Both the position numbers and the translations under genes were made by a program. From the NCBI RefSeq assembly GCF_001263415.1, contig NZ_LGTE01000012.1, forward strand, positions 33,612 through 97,611: a DNA stretch of 64,000 bases, written 5' to 3'. Source of the stretch: Thermincola ferriacetica (GTDB taxonomy: Bacteria > Bacillota > Thermincolia > Thermincolales > Thermincolaceae). The notes under the pieces were generated by a model. That model saw only the letters and a program-made list of their open reading frames with translations, made no database searches and was not told where the DNA came from. Positions 41,091 to 52,719 of this stretch are shown in pieces. The number at the start of each line of letters is the position of its first letter. Positions within the stretch are counted from its first letter, which is position 1.

Positions 41091-44000
41091 TTACTGAGCG
41101 CTGTCAAGATTTTTCAAATCTTCTTCTTTTTCGTTTGGTTCCACTATTATATTTCTGTATCTTGACATCCCAGTTCCCGCCGGTACCAACTTTCCAATAA
41201 TTACGTTCTCTTTCAGCCCAAGGAGCGGATCCAGTTTACCTTTAATAGCTGCTTCTGTTAATACCCTTGTCGTTTCCTGGAAGGAAGCGGCAGACAGGAA
41301 CGAATCTGTAGCCAGTGAAGCTTTTGTAATCCCTAACAACACCGGTCTCGCCGTTGCCGGCTGTCCGCCGTTGGCAATAATTTTCGCGTTCTCTTCTTCG
41401 AAATCGAAGACATCTATCAAACCACCGGGCAGAAGGTCTGTATCGCCAGGGTCTTCTACTTTCACCTTGCGCAGCATTTGGCGAACCATAACTTCAATGT
41501 GTTTGTCATTAATGTCAACTCCCTGCAGGCGGTATACTCTTTGTACCTCATGTACCAGATACAGTTGAACTCCCTTTAGACCTTTTATTTTCAGCATATC
41601 GTGCGGGTTAACGGAACCTTCCGTAAGTTCATCCCCTGCTTCCACATAATCTCCGTCTTTGACCCTGACTCTGGCGCCATAAGGAATCTGATATAACTGT
41701 TTTTCCCCATCTGCGTTGGTAACTTCGATTTCCCTACGGCCTTTAACCTCCTGAATGGCTACAGTACCGCTGATTTCCGTAATTATAGCCTGGCCTTTGG
41801 GTTTCCGGGCCTCAAAAAGTTCCTCAACCCTTGGCAGACCCTGCGTAATATCGTCACCTGCCACACCTCCTGTATGGAAGGTTCTCATTGTCAGCTGGGT
41901 CCCCGGCTCACCGATGGACTGGGCAGCAATAATGCCTACCGCCTCACCTATATCTACCTGACGTCCCGTAGCAAGGTTTCTGCCATAGCATTTTTTGCAT
42001 ACACCATAACGGGTTTTACAGGTCAAAACAGACCTTATCTTTACTTTCTTGACACCGGCATTAATGATAGCTTCTGCGATTTTTTCATTGATTTCTTCGT
42101 TATAACGTACCAGTACTTCTCCCGTTTCGGGATGTAAGATATCTTCACCGGCTACCCGGCCAATAATCCGGTCTGCCAGGTTTTCTATGGTTTCAGAGCC
42201 ATCCTTGATTTCTTCTACCACAATTCCGTTTGTGGTGCCACAGTCTTCTTCCCTTACAATAACATCCTGAGCTACGTCAACGAGACGCCTGGTCAGATAG
42301 CCGGAGTCTGCTGTCCTTAAAGCCGTATCAGCAAGACCTTTCCTGGCACCGTGGGTGGAGATAAAGTATTCCAATACCGTTAAACCCTCACGGAAATTCG
42401 CTTTAATCGGCAGGTCTATAATCCTACCGGACGGATCGGCCATCAAACCCCGCATACCAGCCAACTGACGAATCTGCTGGATATTACCCCGGGCGCCGGA
42501 TGTAGCCATCATATATACAGGGTTAAATTTATCCAACGTCTTCAACAGGGCGCCGGTCACTTTGTCCGTAGCTTCGTTCCAGATACCGATAACCTTCTGG
42601 TATCTTTCTTCTTCGGTAATCAAACCCCGCCTGTACTGCTGTTCTACCAGCTCTACATTTTTTTCCGCATTAGCCAAAATCTCTTTCTTTTCTGCAGGAA
42701 TGGTTATATCTTCAATACCAATCGTTACTCCGGCCCGGGTAGCAAATTTGTAGCCGGTTCTCTTTATACCGTCAAGCATCTTGGCCGTTGCTGAATATCC
42801 CAGTTCGCGGTATGCCTTGGCTACGATATTGCCAAGAACTTTTTTGTTGGCAACTTCGTTAATAAACCTGAGTTCTTCAGGTATTACCTCGTTAAAGATA
42901 GCCCGACCGACAGTAGTATCTACAAGTTGGCCGCCAATTCTGATTTTCACCTTGGCATGTAGGTCAACGGAACCGGTCTCATAGGCCATAATGGCTTCGT
43001 TAACATCCTTGAAGACTTTACCTTCCCCTTTTGCTCCATCCTTCTCCAGGGTCAGATAGTAACAACCAAGTACCATGTCCTGAGTCGGTATTGCTACCGG
43101 TCGGCCATCTTTTGGATTCAGGATGTTATGGGCCGATAGCATCAACAAACGCGCTTCAGCCTGCGCCTCGGCAGACAATGGTACGTGCACCGCCATCTGG
43201 TCACCGTCAAAGTCTGCGTTATAAGCTGTACATACCATCGGGTGGATCTGGATGGCACGTCCTTCTACCAATACCGGCTCAAAGGCCTGGATACCAAGCC
43301 GGTGAAGGGTCGGCGCCCTGTTTAACAGCACAGGATGTTCCTTAATAACTTCTTCCAGTACGTCCCATACTTCCGGGCGCACCCTCTCCACCATTCTCTT
43401 AGCGCTTTTTATATTATGAGCGTGGCCATCATTGACCAGTTTCTTCATTACAAAGGGTTTAAACAATTCCAGGGCCATCTCTTTGGGGAGACCACACTGA
43501 TGCAACTGCAATTCCGGTCCTACCACGATTACAGAACGACCCGAGTAGTCAACCCGCTTACCCAGCAAGTTCTGGCGGAAACGCCCCTGTTTCCCCTTGA
43601 GCATATCACTCAGTGATTTTAACGGACGGTTGCCCGGTCCGGTAACAGGGCGTCCGCGCCGGCCATTATCAATCAGGGCATCAACAGCCTCCTGGAGCAT
43701 CCTCTTTTCGTTTCTGACTATAATATCGGGAGCTCCTAAATCAAGCAACCTCTTTAACCGGTTGTTTCTATTAATAACTCGCCTGTATAAATCGTTTAAA
43801 TCGGAAGTTGCGAAACGCCCACCATCCAGTTGGACCATTGGTCTTAATTCCGGCGGGATTACCGGAATTACCGTCAAAATCATCCATTCGGGGCGGTTCC
43901 CCGACTTTCTAAAAGCTTCCACAACTTCCAGCCTGCGGATAGCTCTGACCCTTCTCTGCCCCGTTACCTCACGTAGTTCCTGTCGCAGTTCCTTGGCGAG

Positions 44001-44558
44001 AGCATCCAGGTCAATTTCTTCGAGCAGCTTTTTGATAGCTTCCGCTCCCATACCTGCTTTAAAAGAATTACCGTACTTTTCCCTGTATTCCCGGTACTCA
44101 TTCTCCGTCAAAAGCTGCTTTTTCATTAACGGAGTATCACCCGGGTCTATTACTATGTAAGAAACAAAGTATAGAACCTTTTCCAGTGAACGGGGCGACA
44201 TATCCAATAACAAACCCATTCTGCTGGGAATACCTTTAAAATACCAGATATGGGAAACCGGCGCTGCCAACTCGATGTGGCCCAATCTTTCCCGGCGGAC
44301 CTTGCTCCTGGTTACCTCTACACCACAACGGTCACAAATAATGCCTTTGTACCGCACCCTTTTATATTTTCCGCAGTGGCATTCCCAGTCCCTGGTGGGA
44401 CCAAAAATCCGTTCACAGAAAAGCCCGTCCCTTTCAGGCTTCAAAGTGCGGTAATTTATGGTTTCAGGTTTTTTAACTTCCCCGCTGGACCACGCCCTGA
44501 TTTGTTCCGGAGAAGCTAAACCAATCCGCATCCGGTCAAAATTGTTTACATCTAACAA
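41091..44558 (-). CDS. rpoC: RNA polymerase subunit beta prime
   Basis: A 1155-residue catalytic subunit. It has the N-terminal zinc site ([20 protein letters not shown]), the magnesium site [12 protein letters not shown] (about residues 451-462), and the second zinc cluster with Cys residues around [14 protein letters not shown]. The start TTG at 44558, giving (M)[15 protein letters not shown], matches the family and has AGGGAGAG upstream; a TTG six codons earlier is also open. It follows rpoB by 60 nt. Confidence 0.96.
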   Translation of the reverse strand: MLDVNNFDRMRIGLASPEQIRAWSSGEVKKPETINYRTLKPERDGLFCERIFGPTRDWECHCGKYKRVRYKGIICDRCGVEVTRSKVRRERLGHIELAAPVSHIWYFKGIPSRMGLLLDMSPRSLEKVLYFVSYIVIDPGDTPLMKKQLLTENEYREYREKYGNSFKAGMGAEAIKKLLEEIDLDALAKELRQELREVTGQRRVRAIRRLEVVEAFRKSGNRPEWMILTVIPVIPPELRPMVQLDGGRFATSDLNDLYRRVINRNNRLKRLLDLGAPDIIVRNEKRMLQEAVDALIDNGRRGRPVTGPGNRPLKSLSDMLKGKQGRFRQNLLGKRVDYSGRSVIVVGPELQLHQCGLPKEMALELFKPFVMKKLVNDGHAHNIKSAKRMVERVRPEVWDVLEEVIKEHPVLLNRAPTLHRLGIQAFEPVLVEGRAIQIHPMVCTAYNADFDGDQMAVHVPLSAEAQAEARLLMLSAHNILNPKDGRPVAIPTQDMVLGCYYLTLEKDGAKGEGKVFKDVNEAIMAYETGSVDLHAKVKIRIGGQLVDTTVGRAIFNEVIPEELRFINEVANKKVLGNIVAKAYRELGYSATAKMLDGIKRTGYKFATRAGVTIGIEDITIPAEKKEILANAEKNVELVEQQYRRGLITEEERYQKVIGIWNEATDKVTGALLKTLDKFNPVYMMATSGARGNIQQIRQLAGMRGLMADPSGRIIDLPIKANFREGLTVLEYFISTHGARKGLADTALRTADSGYLTRRLVDVAQDVIVREEDCGTTNGIVVEEIKDGSETIENLADRIIGRVAGEDILHPETGEVLVRYNEEINEKIAEAIINAGVKKVKIRSVLTCKTRYGVCKKCYGRNLATGRQVDIGEAVGIIAAQSIGEPGTQLTMRTFHTGGVAGDDITQGLPRVEELFEARKPKGQAIITEISGTVAIQEVKGRREIEVTNADGEKQLYQIPYGARVRVKDGDYVEAGDELTEGSVNPHDMLKIKGLKGVQLYLVHEVQRVYRLQGVDINDKHIEVMVRQMLRKVKVEDPGDTDLLPGGLIDVFDFEEENAKIIANGGQPATARPVLLGITKASLATDSFLSAASFQETTRVLTEAAIKGKLDPLLGLKENVIIGKLVPAGTGMSRYRNIIVEPNEKEEDLKNLDSAQ

Positions 44559-44618
44559 GGGCCTCTCTCCCTTCAAAGTATTCTCGTAATACTAACTTGA
44601 TTACGCCTGGTAAGTTGA

Positions 44619-47600
44619 CTAGTCTTCCTCTATAAAATCGAAATCGTCATCCATGAAACTGGCATCAAAATCGTCATCCAGCGTGTCTTCTTCCTCTTCC
44701 TCTTCTTCAGGTTCATCCTGCGGCCCGTCATCGGGATGTTCAATATCCAGGCCCAGTTCCTTGGCCGTTTCGCTAACGTCATCCTCAACTTCTTTTATTT
44801 CAATTTCTTCATCTTCTTCGGAAAGAACCTTCACATCCAAGCCCAAACTCTGCAATTCTTTAATTAATACTTTGAAGGACTCAGGAACACCGGGTTCAGG
44901 TACATTTTCGCCTTTTACGATAGCTTCGTATGTCTTAACCCGGCCAACCACATCGTCGGATTTAACGGTGAGAATCTCCTGCAAAGTGTAGGCAGCACCG
45001 TACGCTTCGAGGGCCCAGACCTCCATCTCCCCGAACCTTTGCCCACCGAATTGCGCTTTACCACCCAGCGGTTGCTGGGTAACCAGGGAATAGGGACCTG
45101 TTGATCTGGCGTGAATTTTATCGTCTACCAGGTGGGCCAATTTCAGCATATAAACATATCCGACAGTTATGGGGTTATCAAAGGGCTCTCCCGTTCGTCC
45201 ATCGTAGAGTATAGTCTTTCCGGTAGTAGGCAGACCGGCTTTTTGCAGTGTTTCAAATACATCCTCTTCTGTTGCCCCGTCAAAAACAGGTGTTGCCATA
45301 TAAATACCCATAGTCTTGGCAGCCCAACCCAAATGAGTCTCCAAAACCTGACCCAAGTTCATCCGCGAAGGAACACCCAGTGGATTAAGCACTATTTCAA
45401 TCGGAGTTCCGTCAGGCATAAACGGCATATCCTCTTCCGGTAAAATACGGGCGATAACACCCTTGTTACCGTGACGACCTGCCATTTTATCACCCTCGGA
45501 TATCTTCCTTTTCTGGGCAATATAAACCCGCACCAGTTGGTTAACACCGGGGGCTAATTCATCGCCGTTTTCCCTGGAAAATACTTTAACGTCAACAACT
45601 TTGCCGGATTCGCCATGCGGTACCCGGAGGGAAGTATCGCGAACTTCCCTTGCTTTTTCACCAAAAATTGCCCTTAACAAGCGTTCTTCGGCAGTAAGCT
45701 CCGTCTCTCCCTTGGGAGTAACTTTACCGACAAGAATGTCGCCTGGCCTTACTTCCGCACCTATTCTGATGATGCCCCTGTCGTCAAGGTCTTTCAGCAC
45801 TTCTTCGCCCACGTTGGGTATATCTCTGGTAATTTCTTCGGGACCCAATTTGGTATCACGGGCATCACATTCATATTCTTCTATGTGAATAGAGGTGAAA
45901 TAATCTTCTTTGACAAGTTTTTTACTGACTAATATAGCGTCTTCGTAGTTGTAACCTTCCCAGGGCATAAAAGCAACCAATACGTTACGGCCGAGAGCCA
46001 GTTCTCCCAGGTCCGTAGAAGGTCCGTCCGCAATAACTTCACCTGCTTCAACCCTAGCGCCTTTTACGACAATCGGTTTTTGGTTCATGCAAGTCCCCTG
46101 GTTAGACCTGGTAAACTTCAATAATTTGTAAACATCTTCGTTTCCATCATCGGTTTTTATTCTAATCTCGTTGGCAGTGACTTTAGTTACTACGCCACTT
46201 CTTTTCGCAAGGACGACAACACCGGAATCGGTGGCGGCCTTATATTCCATACCCGTTCCAACCAAAGGAGCGTCAGTCCGTAGCAACGGAACAGCCTGCC
46301 GCTGCATGTTTGAGCCCATCAATGCCCTGTTGGCATCGTCATTTTCGAGAAATGGTATCAACGCAGTAGCGATACTGACAACTTGTTTAGGAGAAACATC
46401 CATATAATCAACGCGGTCAACGGGAACCTTCAGTATCTCATGGCCATGTCTGGCATTAACCTTATCGGTCAGAAACCTTCCTTCTTCGTCCAGAGGAGCG
46501 TTGGCCTGGGCAATCACGAAATTATCTTCTTCATCTGCCGTTAAGTACTCTATTTCATTGGTAACTATGCCCTTTTCCTTGTCAACCTTGCGATATGGAG
46601 TCTCTATAAAACCGAATTCGTTAATCCGCGCATATGTACTGAGAGATCCTATCAAACCAATGTTGGGACCTTCCGGCGTTTCTATCGGGCACATACGTCC
46701 ATAGTGGGAGTGGTGAACATCACGAACTTCGAAGCCTGCCCGTTCCCTGCTCAAACCGCCGGGTCCTAAGGCACTAAGCCTTCTCTTATGCGTTAATTCA
46801 GCCAAGGGGTTGGTCTGGTCCATAAACTGTGATAGCTGGCTGCTGCCAAAGAATTCCTTGATGGCCGCCACTACGGGTCTAATATTAATTAATACCTGGG
46901 GTGTAATGACATCTACGTCCTGAATGGTCATTCTTTCACGCACAACCCGTTCCATCCTGGATAACCCTATGCGGAACTGGTTCTGTAGCAATTCCCCGAC
47001 AGACCGCAAGCGCCTGTTGCCTAAATGGTCGATATCATCCACTTTACCTTCCCCATCCATCAATTTCAGGGTATAGGCCACAGTAGCAACGATATCTTCT
47101 TTGGTTAGATTCCGTACCTCAGGTGGTACATCCAATTTCAGTTTTTTATTTAATTTATACCTACCCACATTAGCCAGGTCGTATCTCTTCGGATCAAAGA
47201 ACAAAGTCTCCAGGAGCGAACGCGCACTTTCAACAGTGGGAGGTTCGCCCGGACGAAGCCTCTTATATATTTCAACCAAAGCTTCTTCCTCAGAATCAGT
47301 ATTATCACGTTCCAGGGTCGCCCTAATTCTTTCATCGTCCTGGAACAACTCAAGAATTTTACCGTTGCTACCATAGCCCAAAGCTCTGATTAATACGGTA
47401 ACAGGCAGCTTTCTGGTCCGGTCAATACGCACAAAAATATTGTCATTGGCATCAGTTTCAAGTTCCAACCAGGCTCCCCGGTTAGGAATGATAGTGGCAT
47501 TGTAAAGTTTTTTACCTGTAGAATCAATCTGTTCTGAAAAATAAACGCCGGGTGAACGAACTAACTGGCTGACGATAACCCGTTCCGCTCCGTTAATAAT

Positions 47601-47969
47601 AAAAGTTCCCTTTTCTGTCATCAGGGGAAAATCACCCATGAATACTTCCTGTTCCTTTACTTCCCCGGTCTCCTTGTTAATTAGGCGAACTTTTACCCTG
47701 AGCGGAGCTGCATAGGTTACGTCCCGTTCCTTACATTCATCTACTGAATATTTGGGTTCGCCGAGAGTATAATCGACAAATTCCAAAATCAGATTGCCAG
47801 TAAAATCCTGGATCGGGGAAATATCATAAAACATTTCCCGCAAACCCTCTTTTAGGAACCAGTCGTAGGAGTTCTGCTGAATTTCTATCAGGTTCGGCAT
47901 GTCGAGAACTTCTTTAATCCTGGCATAACTCCATCTCTCCCGTTTTCCCACCTTTATCGGATAGACCAT
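44619..47969 (-). CDS. rpoB: RNA polymerase subunit beta
   Basis: A 1116-residue beta subunit with the rifampicin-region [20 protein letters not shown] unchanged from the sensitive consensus, and the C-terminal part [20 protein letters not shown]. The last 40 residues form an unusually acidic tail (a run of seven Glu, then DDDFD repeats). ATG at 47969 ([15 protein letters not shown]) is preceded by AAGGGGTG with 9 nt; the GTG four codons earlier overlaps that site. It has its own promoter. Confidence 0.96.
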   Translation of the reverse strand: MVYPIKVGKRERWSYARIKEVLDMPNLIEIQQNSYDWFLKEGLREMFYDISPIQDFTGNLILEFVDYTLGEPKYSVDECKERDVTYAAPLRVKVRLINKETGEVKEQEVFMGDFPLMTEKGTFIINGAERVIVSQLVRSPGVYFSEQIDSTGKKLYNATIIPNRGAWLELETDANDNIFVRIDRTRKLPVTVLIRALGYGSNGKILELFQDDERIRATLERDNTDSEEEALVEIYKRLRPGEPPTVESARSLLETLFFDPKRYDLANVGRYKLNKKLKLDVPPEVRNLTKEDIVATVAYTLKLMDGEGKVDDIDHLGNRRLRSVGELLQNQFRIGLSRMERVVRERMTIQDVDVITPQVLINIRPVVAAIKEFFGSSQLSQFMDQTNPLAELTHKRRLSALGPGGLSRERAGFEVRDVHHSHYGRMCPIETPEGPNIGLIGSLSTYARINEFGFIETPYRKVDKEKGIVTNEIEYLTADEEDNFVIAQANAPLDEEGRFLTDKVNARHGHEILKVPVDRVDYMDVSPKQVVSIATALIPFLENDDANRALMGSNMQRQAVPLLRTDAPLVGTGMEYKAATDSGVVVLAKRSGVVTKVTANEIRIKTDDGNEDVYKLLKFTRSNQGTCMNQKPIVVKGARVEAGEVIADGPSTDLGELALGRNVLVAFMPWEGYNYEDAILVSKKLVKEDYFTSIHIEEYECDARDTKLGPEEITRDIPNVGEEVLKDLDDRGIIRIGAEVRPGDILVGKVTPKGETELTAEERLLRAIFGEKAREVRDTSLRVPHGESGKVVDVKVFSRENGDELAPGVNQLVRVYIAQKRKISEGDKMAGRHGNKGVIARILPEEDMPFMPDGTPIEIVLNPLGVPSRMNLGQVLETHLGWAAKTMGIYMATPVFDGATEEDVFETLQKAGLPTTGKTILYDGRTGEPFDNPITVGYVYMLKLAHLVDDKIHARSTGPYSLVTQQPLGGKAQFGGQRFGEMEVWALEAYGAAYTLQEILTVKSDDVVGRVKTYEAIVKGENVPEPGVPESFKVLIKELQSLGLDVKVLSEEDEEIEIKEVEDDVSETAKELGLDIEHPDDGPQDEPEEEEEEEDTLDDDFDASFMDDDFDFIEED

Positions 47970-48179
47970 TAAGAGCTTCACCCCTTGAAAAAAATAAATT
48001 CAAACATTTAAAAGCAAGGCTTAAGAAAAACCTCGCTTTACTTTTCTTTGATTTAATTTTGGGAATTGTAAAATAAATCCTCAGGCATCAATCTATTCTT
48101 CCCTTAAAGCAGACATATTATGCATCTTTCAGACATAATCCTTATAATGGCAAGGGGTTACGTCCGAACACGATAGCAT

Positions 48180-48207
48180 TGTATAATGGTAACACATTTT
48201 GTGTCAA
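48180..48207 (-). promoter_or_regulatory. Promoter of rpoBC
   Basis: TTGACA (48202-48207) and TATACA (48180-48185) with 16 nt between, about 210 nt upstream of rpoB. An overlapping second TTGACA lies a few bases further up. Confidence 0.7.
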
Positions 48208-48254
48208 ATGTCAAGAACAGCCAATATTTGATTTATACTTTCCCATACGTCCAG

Positions 48255-48422
48255 TAAGGCACTCAAGAAGAGTGCCTTAATTAACATCACCATATTTAAG
48301 CTCTCTATAGTGACGGCATAGGCCATAAGGTTTCTCAAAGGAAAGATCCTTATGGCCTACACACATTGCAGGTGTCAACATGTTAAAGCTATAATGAATT
48401 GAGGCACTCAAAATGAGTGCCT
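48255..48422. promoter_or_regulatory. Three tandem hairpins between rplL and rpoB
   Basis: Three stems follow one another: 48402-48409/48415-48422 (AGGCACTC/GAGTGCCT), 48319-48330/48348-48359 (TAGGCCATAAGG/CCTTATGGCCTA, perfect 12 bp) and 48255-48264/48270-48279 (TAAGGCACTC/GAGTGCCTTA). The first and third share their stem sequence. The first has a T tract on the plus-strand side. They probably set the rplL to rpoB transcript ratio. Confidence 0.6.
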
Positions 48423-48437
48423 TTTTTATTTTTGAAT

Positions 48438-48821
48438 TTACTTAAGTTCTACAGTGGCGCCTGCTTCTTCAAGCTTAGCCTTGATGGATTCGGCTTCTTC
48501 CTTGCCAACCTTCTCTTTTACGGGCTTGGGAGCGCCGTCAACCAGCTCTTTGGCTTCTTTCAGGCCAAGACCGGTAATTTCACGGACCACCTTGATAACG
48601 TTGATCTTTTTGTCACCGGCAGAAGCCAGAATAACATCAAATTCAGTCTTCTCTTCAGCAGCAGCAGCGGCGCCACCGGTAGCAGCGGGGGCAGCTGCGG
48701 CCACAGCTACAGGAGCAGCAGCAGTAACACCGAATTCCTCTTCAAAAGCCTTTACCAATTCAGCTAATTCCAGAACAGTCAAGCCTTTTACAGCTTCTAA
48801 AATCTCATTTACTTTAGACAT
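48438..48821 (-). CDS. rplL: 50S ribosomal protein L7/L12
   Basis: A 127-residue stalk protein: N-terminal dimerisation part, Ala-rich hinge (about residues 36-56) and the globular C-terminus ([20 protein letters not shown]) that recruits translation factors. It follows rplJ by 82 nt. Confidence 0.97.
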   Translation of the reverse strand: MSKVNEILEAVKGLTVLELAELVKAFEEEFGVTAAAPVAVAAAAPAATGGAAAAAEEKTEFDVILASAGDKKINVIKVVREITGLGLKEAKELVDGAPKPVKEKVGKEEAESIKAKLEEAGATVELK

Positions 48822-48903
48822 GGTTATTCCTCCTTATATTCATCTTAATAATATTTAATTTCATCTGATAGTTTAATTTGCAAACCCTTTTATTTCGGCC
48901 ATT

Positions 48904-49428
48904 TTATGCTTCGGCAGCTTTTTTATCTTTAACCGCATTAAGTACATACACAAAGTTCCGCAATATTCCCTGCAAAGAACCTGCAAAACCATACAACGGT
49001 GAACTCATGCCGCCCAATACTTTGGCAATAAGCTCTGCTTTGGACGGTAGTTCTGCCAGTTCCTTGATTTTTGCTTTATCGATTACTTTGCCGTCAAGGA
49101 TGCCCACCTTTAATTCTAATTGGTTGTGGGTTTTGGCAAAGTCCGCTAAAATTTTGGCCGGAGCTACCGGGTCTTCCATACCGAAAGCAATAGCCGTGGG
49201 CCCTTCCAAGTATGGATCTAACCCTTCAATGCCAAGTTCGTCGGCTGCCCGTTTGGTCAAAGTATTTTTAATGACTTTGAATTCAACTTTGGCTTCCCTG
49301 AGCTTGTTACGCAGCTCAGTAATTTCCGCTACATTAAGGCCGCGGTAATCTGTAAGCACTGCTCCCTGAGAATTCTGCAGTTTTTCTTTGACCATGCTGA
49401 CAATGGCTTCTTTTTCAGGTCTGGCCAT
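48904..49428 (-). CDS. rplJ: 50S ribosomal protein L10
   Basis: A 174-residue stalk base protein (RPEKEAIVSMVKEKLQNSQG; VLTDYRGLNVAEITELRNKL). AAGGAGG precedes the ATG at 49428. L10, with L7/L12, is expected to repress its own mRNA through the leader just upstream. Confidence 0.97.
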   Translation of the reverse strand: MARPEKEAIVSMVKEKLQNSQGAVLTDYRGLNVAEITELRNKLREAKVEFKVIKNTLTKRAADELGIEGLDPYLEGPTAIAFGMEDPVAPAKILADFAKTHNQLELKVGILDGKVIDKAKIKELAELPSKAELIAKVLGGMSSPLYGFAGSLQGILRNFVYVLNAVKDKKAAEA

Positions 49429-49440
49429 AGATACACCTCC

Positions 49441-49630
49441 TTTAGCTACCTACGGCTGCAAGCAATAAAGACTACAAGGCACAAATAAAAAGCTTTCGGC
49501 AGGCACACCGAAAGCTGGAAGGCACAAGTAGATTGTACTGTTCCCAAGCCTCGGGTGGCGGACTATTGTCCATTATGCCATATGGCACCAACTGTCTACA
49601 GCCTGTAAGGTATTAATTTGTACAAAAATC
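49441..49630 (-). promoter_or_regulatory. L10 leader with attenuator hairpin
   Basis: A 190-nt leader between promoter and rplJ with several hairpins. The last, AGCTTTCGG/CCGAAAGCT (49491-49516), is followed on the minus strand by TTTTTATTTG and forms an intrinsic terminator. The place and layout match the L10 leader of Firmicutes, where L10-L12 binding controls readthrough. Confidence 0.75.
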
Positions 49631-49659
49631 ATTATACTCTTTTGTGAAATACAGGTCAA
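49631..49659 (-). promoter_or_regulatory. Promoter of rplJL
   Basis: TTGACC (49654-49659) and TATAAT (49631-49636) with 17-nt spacing on the minus strand, immediately after the rplA stop. Confidence 0.85.
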
Positions 49660-49663
49660 GAAA

Positions 49664-50359
49664 TTATTTGGTAACTTTTAATGGGTTTACCTTTATACCA
49701 GGTCCCATAGTTGAAGAAACGGTAATACTCTTTAGATAAGTACCCTTTGCTGCCGCCGGTTTGGCCCTGATAAGGGCATCCAATAACGTATTGAAGTTAT
49801 CGGTAAGCGCTTCGACGGAAAAAGAAACCTTACCAATTGGCGCATGAATAATACCGGCTTTATCAACCCGGTACTCAATTTTACCGGCTTTAATTTCCTT
49901 AACAGCCTTCTCAACCTCAAAAGTAACGGTACCGGTTTTGGGGTTAGGCATTAAACCCTTGGGACCGAGGATGCGGCCTAACTTACCGACTGTCCCCATC
50001 ATGTCAGGGGTAGCCACTACTACATCAAAATCAAGCCAGCCGCCCTGAATTTTTTCAACCATGTCCTCGGCGCCTACGTAATCCGCACCGGCGTTTTCAG
50101 CTTCCTTTTGTTTTTCACCTTTAGCAAACACCAGCACCTTAGCGGTCCGCCCTGTTCCATGGGGCAGAACTACAGCGCCGCGAATTTGCTGGTCTGCATG
50201 CCTTGGGTCTACTCCCAGGCGCACTGCAACTTCTACGGTTTCATCAAACTTTGCCGGAGCAGTCTTTTTAACTAATTCAAGAGCTTCCTTTGGCTCAAGC
50301 AAATTAGTATTGTCAATCAGTTTAGCAGCTTCTTGATATTTCTTGCCGTGTTTCGGCAT
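49664..50359 (-). CDS. rplA: 50S ribosomal protein L1
   Basis: A 231-residue L1 of the E-site stalk ([40 protein letters not shown]). It follows rplK by 81 nt. Confidence 0.97.
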   Translation of the reverse strand: MPKHGKKYQEAAKLIDNTNLLEPKEALELVKKTAPAKFDETVEVAVRLGVDPRHADQQIRGAVVLPHGTGRTAKVLVFAKGEKQKEAENAGADYVGAEDMVEKIQGGWLDFDVVVATPDMMGTVGKLGRILGPKGLMPNPKTGTVTFEVEKAVKEIKAGKIEYRVDKAGIIHAPIGKVSFSVEALTDNFNTLLDALIRAKPAAAKGTYLKSITVSSTMGPGIKVNPLKVTK

Positions 50360-50440
50360 TATACAAACCTCCCTCGTGGTAATAACGGAATAATCCTCCC
50401 ACTTGAATCAGTTACGGCCAAGCCGCAATCAGTGGAATAA

Positions 50441-50866
50441 TTAACCTTCAATCTCAATTCCCATGCTGCGGGCTGTGCCCTCAATCATGCGCATAGCCGC
50501 TTCAATGGTTACAGCGTTAAGATCTTTCATTTTCAATTCTGCAATTTCCCTTATCTTGTCACGACCTAATTTGGCAACCTTCTTCTTGTTTGGTTCGCCA
50601 GATGCAGTCTCAATGCCGGCAGCTTTCTTTAAAAGTACCGCGGCAGGTGGGGTTTTGCAAACGAAAGTGAAAGACCTGTCTTCGTAAACTGTTATTTCAA
50701 CTGGAATAATTAAGCCTGCCTGATTGGCCGTTCTTTCGTTATACTCCTTGCAAAACTGCATGATATTTACCCCGTGCTGACCCAATGCCGGTCCTACAGG
50801 GGGAGCTGGTGTGGCTTTTCCGGCGGGCACTTGCAGTTTAATCATTCCGACTACTTTCTTTGCCAT
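50441..50866 (-). CDS. rplK: 50S ribosomal protein L11
   Basis: A 141-residue L11 of the GTPase-associated centre ([38 protein letters not shown]). ATG at 50866 has AAGGAGG before it; the open frame upstream lacks a site. Confidence 0.97.
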   Translation of the reverse strand: MAKKVVGMIKLQVPAGKATPAPPVGPALGQHGVNIMQFCKEYNERTANQAGLIIPVEITVYEDRSFTFVCKTPPAAVLLKKAAGIETASGEPNKKKVAKLGRDKIREIAELKMKDLNAVTIEAAMRMIEGTARSMGIEIEG

Positions 50867-50931
50867 GTTATCCACCTCCTTATATACAATGTGGTAAGAC
50901 GGGTGTTGACACCCTCCCACTTACAAGCAAC

Positions 50932-51456
50932 TTATAACCTCTCTACCTGACCGTATTCCAGTTCTACGGGAGTTTCCCGACCGAACATGGAAACCAAAAC
51001 CTTTATTTTGCCTTTATCAGGATAGATCTCTTCAATGCTGCCAATGAAATTTTCAAAGGGTCCCGAAGTAACCCGTACATTTTGGCCGAGTTCAAAATCG
51101 ATTTTTGCCCGGGGCTCTTCAACACCCATTTGCCTGAGAATATGCTTAACTTCTGCCTCATGAAGGGGGATCGGTTTGGAGCCACTGCCAACAAATCCCG
51201 TAACACCGGAAGTGTTGCGCACAACATACCAGGAATCGTCCGTCATAATCATTTCCACGAGTACATAGCCCGGAAAAACTTTTCTTTTGGCAACCTTCTT
51301 TTTCCCGTCTTTAATTTCAACTTCGTCTTCCATGGGAACTAAAATCCGGAAGATCTTATCTCCCATATTCATAGACTCTATTCGTTTTTCCAGGTTTGCC
51401 TTCACTTTATTTTCATAGCCGGAATACGTATGTATAACGTACCACTGTTTTTCCAT
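50932..51456 (-). CDS. nusG: Transcription elongation factor NusG
   Basis: A 174-residue NusG with the NGN domain (MEKQWYVIHTYSGYENKVKA; VFPGYVLVEMIMTDDSWYVV) and a C-terminal KOW domain (GQNVRVTSGPFENFIGSIEE). ATG at 51456 fits the family start, though the ribosome binding site is weak, so translation may depend on secE, whose stop lies 44 nt upstream. Confidence 0.96.
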   Translation of the reverse strand: MEKQWYVIHTYSGYENKVKANLEKRIESMNMGDKIFRILVPMEDEVEIKDGKKKVAKRKVFPGYVLVEMIMTDDSWYVVRNTSGVTGFVGSGSKPIPLHEAEVKHILRQMGVEEPRAKIDFELGQNVRVTSGPFENFIGSIEEIYPDKGKIKVLVSMFGRETPVELEYGQVERL

Positions 51457-51500
51457 AACACAAGGGACCCAAAAAAGCTGGCCCCTCACCCCCTCGAGAG

Positions 51501-51857
51501 TTATTTGATTACAAGGGATAGAATTTTACTCAGTAAAGTGTCAACTACAAAAATAGCCGATCCAACAATGAAGACGGAAACTAAAACCACACCGGTAAAA
51601 GCAACAAGTTCCTTCCTGCCCAGCCAATTAACCTTCTTCAACTCAGTCCAAGCGCCACGCAAGAATTTTTTTGCCCTGGCAATAAAACTGCCTTTATTGG
51701 CCGAAGCCACAACAGCAGCTCCTTTAGGCACAGGTTTTTTCGCAACATCCTTTACCGGCTTGTCTTCCTTGGCAGGTTTTTGGGCTACTTTGTTTTTTGT
51801 TTTATTTTTGTTTTTTACATCCTCCGGGGTATCCGGAACTTTTTTGGCTTCCACCAT
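51501..51857 (-). CDS. secE: Preprotein translocase subunit SecE
   Basis: A 118-residue protein. The last 55 residues are a normal single-helix SecE (FLRGAWTELKKVNWLGRKEL then a hydrophobic segment). The first 58 are a Lys-rich extension (NKNKTKNKVAQKPAKEDKPV), so it is about twice the length of short Gram-positive SecE. It joins SecY in the translocon. Order rpmG-secE-nusG is standard. Confidence 0.94.
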   Translation of the reverse strand: MVEAKKVPDTPEDVKNKNKTKNKVAQKPAKEDKPVKDVAKKPVPKGAAVVASANKGSFIARAKKFLRGAWTELKKVNWLGRKELVAFTGVVLVSVFIVGSAIFVVDTLLSKILSLVIK

Positions 51858-51894
51858 TTATCCCACACATCCTTAACAAAAATCCCGTGTTTGA

Positions 51895-52044
51895 TTACTT
51901 GGTTTCTTTATGCACGGTATGAGTCTGACAAGTCGGACAATATTTCTTGATTTCCAGTCTTTCAGGATTGTTCTTTTTGTTTTTATTTGTCTGGTAGTTT
52001 CTATTTTTACAGGTTGTACAAGCCAGGGTAATACCTACTCTCAT
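51895..52044 (-). CDS. rpmG: 50S ribosomal protein L33, zinc type
   Basis: A 49-residue L33 ([20 protein letters not shown]; end [17 protein letters not shown]) with two CxxC pairs, the zinc-binding form. ATG at 52044 follows GGGAGGTG. First gene of the rpmG-secE-nusG-rplK-rplA unit. Confidence 0.95.
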   Translation of the reverse strand: MRVGITLACTTCKNRNYQTNKNKKNNPERLEIKKYCPTCQTHTVHKETK

Positions 52045-52179
52045 TTTATACACCTCCCAAACACTGCGGCTTATAAACTTGATATCAGTTCAATCAGCCA
52101 ATAAATTAAAATAAATTAAAATAAACTATTTAAAACAAGGCAGTAAAATTGAAGGCCTAAATTTGCCCGTTACCTTAAC

Positions 52180-52208
52180 AATTTATCATAATTCAAATGG
52201 CGTGTCAA
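52180..52208 (-). promoter_or_regulatory. Promoter of rpmG-secE-nusG-rplKA
   Basis: TTGACA (52203-52208) and TAAATT (52180-52185), 17-nt spacer, about 140 nt upstream of rpmG. The rest of 52209-52330 is AT-rich without recognised features. Confidence 0.8.
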
Positions 52209-52330
52209 TACTTTCAATTATGAGCTGTACATATGGTAAAAACGTTTGTAATATTATGTATAATATTTACATAAGGTTATTTTAACTGTATTTCCATATT
52301 TTTATAACCGGTTTTTAAAATTTCCCTCTA

Positions 52331-52365
52331 AATGTTTAAAAAGGCCAAGGGCCTTTTTAAACATT
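52331..52365. terminator. Terminator after the AhpD-like gene
   Basis: A perfect 16-bp stem AATGTTTAAAAAGGCC/GGCCTTTTTAAACATT around a 3-nt loop. It overlaps the stop codon of the gene at 52364 and has T-rich arms in both directions. Confidence 0.85.
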
Positions 52366-52708
52366 ACCTTCCAATTTCTTTTTTCAGCTCGGCATAGGTA
52401 TCCAGAACAAAAGAAGTATAGGCTGCGCCCGGACCCCCGTTCATCAAGATGGCTACCCCGCATGCCTCAATAATCTCCTGCAGTTCAATATTCATGTCGA
52501 TAGCGCTTTTCAGGTACTTACTTATACAATAGCTGCACTGCTTGGAAACAGCGATGCCAAGTCCAATCAATACTTTCTCCCTACTGGTAAGCGCACCTTC
52601 TGCAAGGGCTGCATCATGTACCTTCTTAAAGTTAGCCATTAAATCAGGAAGCATACCTGCAATCTTCTTTTGGTTTTCTTCCAGTTTTTTCAACGTATCA
52701 ACAGGCAT
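52364..52708 (-). CDS. AhpD-like/carboxymuconolactone decarboxylase-family protein
   Basis: A 114-residue all-helical protein of the AhpD/CMD family. The redox CxxC is C58-SY-C61 (VSKQCSYCISKYL). In AhpD the motif continues to a His four residues after the second Cys; here that position is Tyr65. The rest (EKVLIGLGIAVSKQ, EIIEACGVAILMNGGPG) fits the family. It lies 11 nt after a zinc-ribbon protein and near a MarR regulator; a thiol redox function is plausible but not shown. Confidence 0.8.
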   Translation of the reverse strand: MPVDTLKKLEENQKKIAGMLPDLMANFKKVHDAALAEGALTSREKVLIGLGIAVSKQCSYCISKYLKSAIDMNIELQEIIEACGVAILMNGGPGAAYTSFVLDTYAELKKEIGR

Positions 52709-52719
52709 CTAACCACCTC

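Noticed and set aside
49441..49630. The hairpin-rich region before rplJ as a new regulatory RNA
   Set aside because: Position and attenuator layout fit the known L10 leader, so it is annotated as such and not claimed as new.
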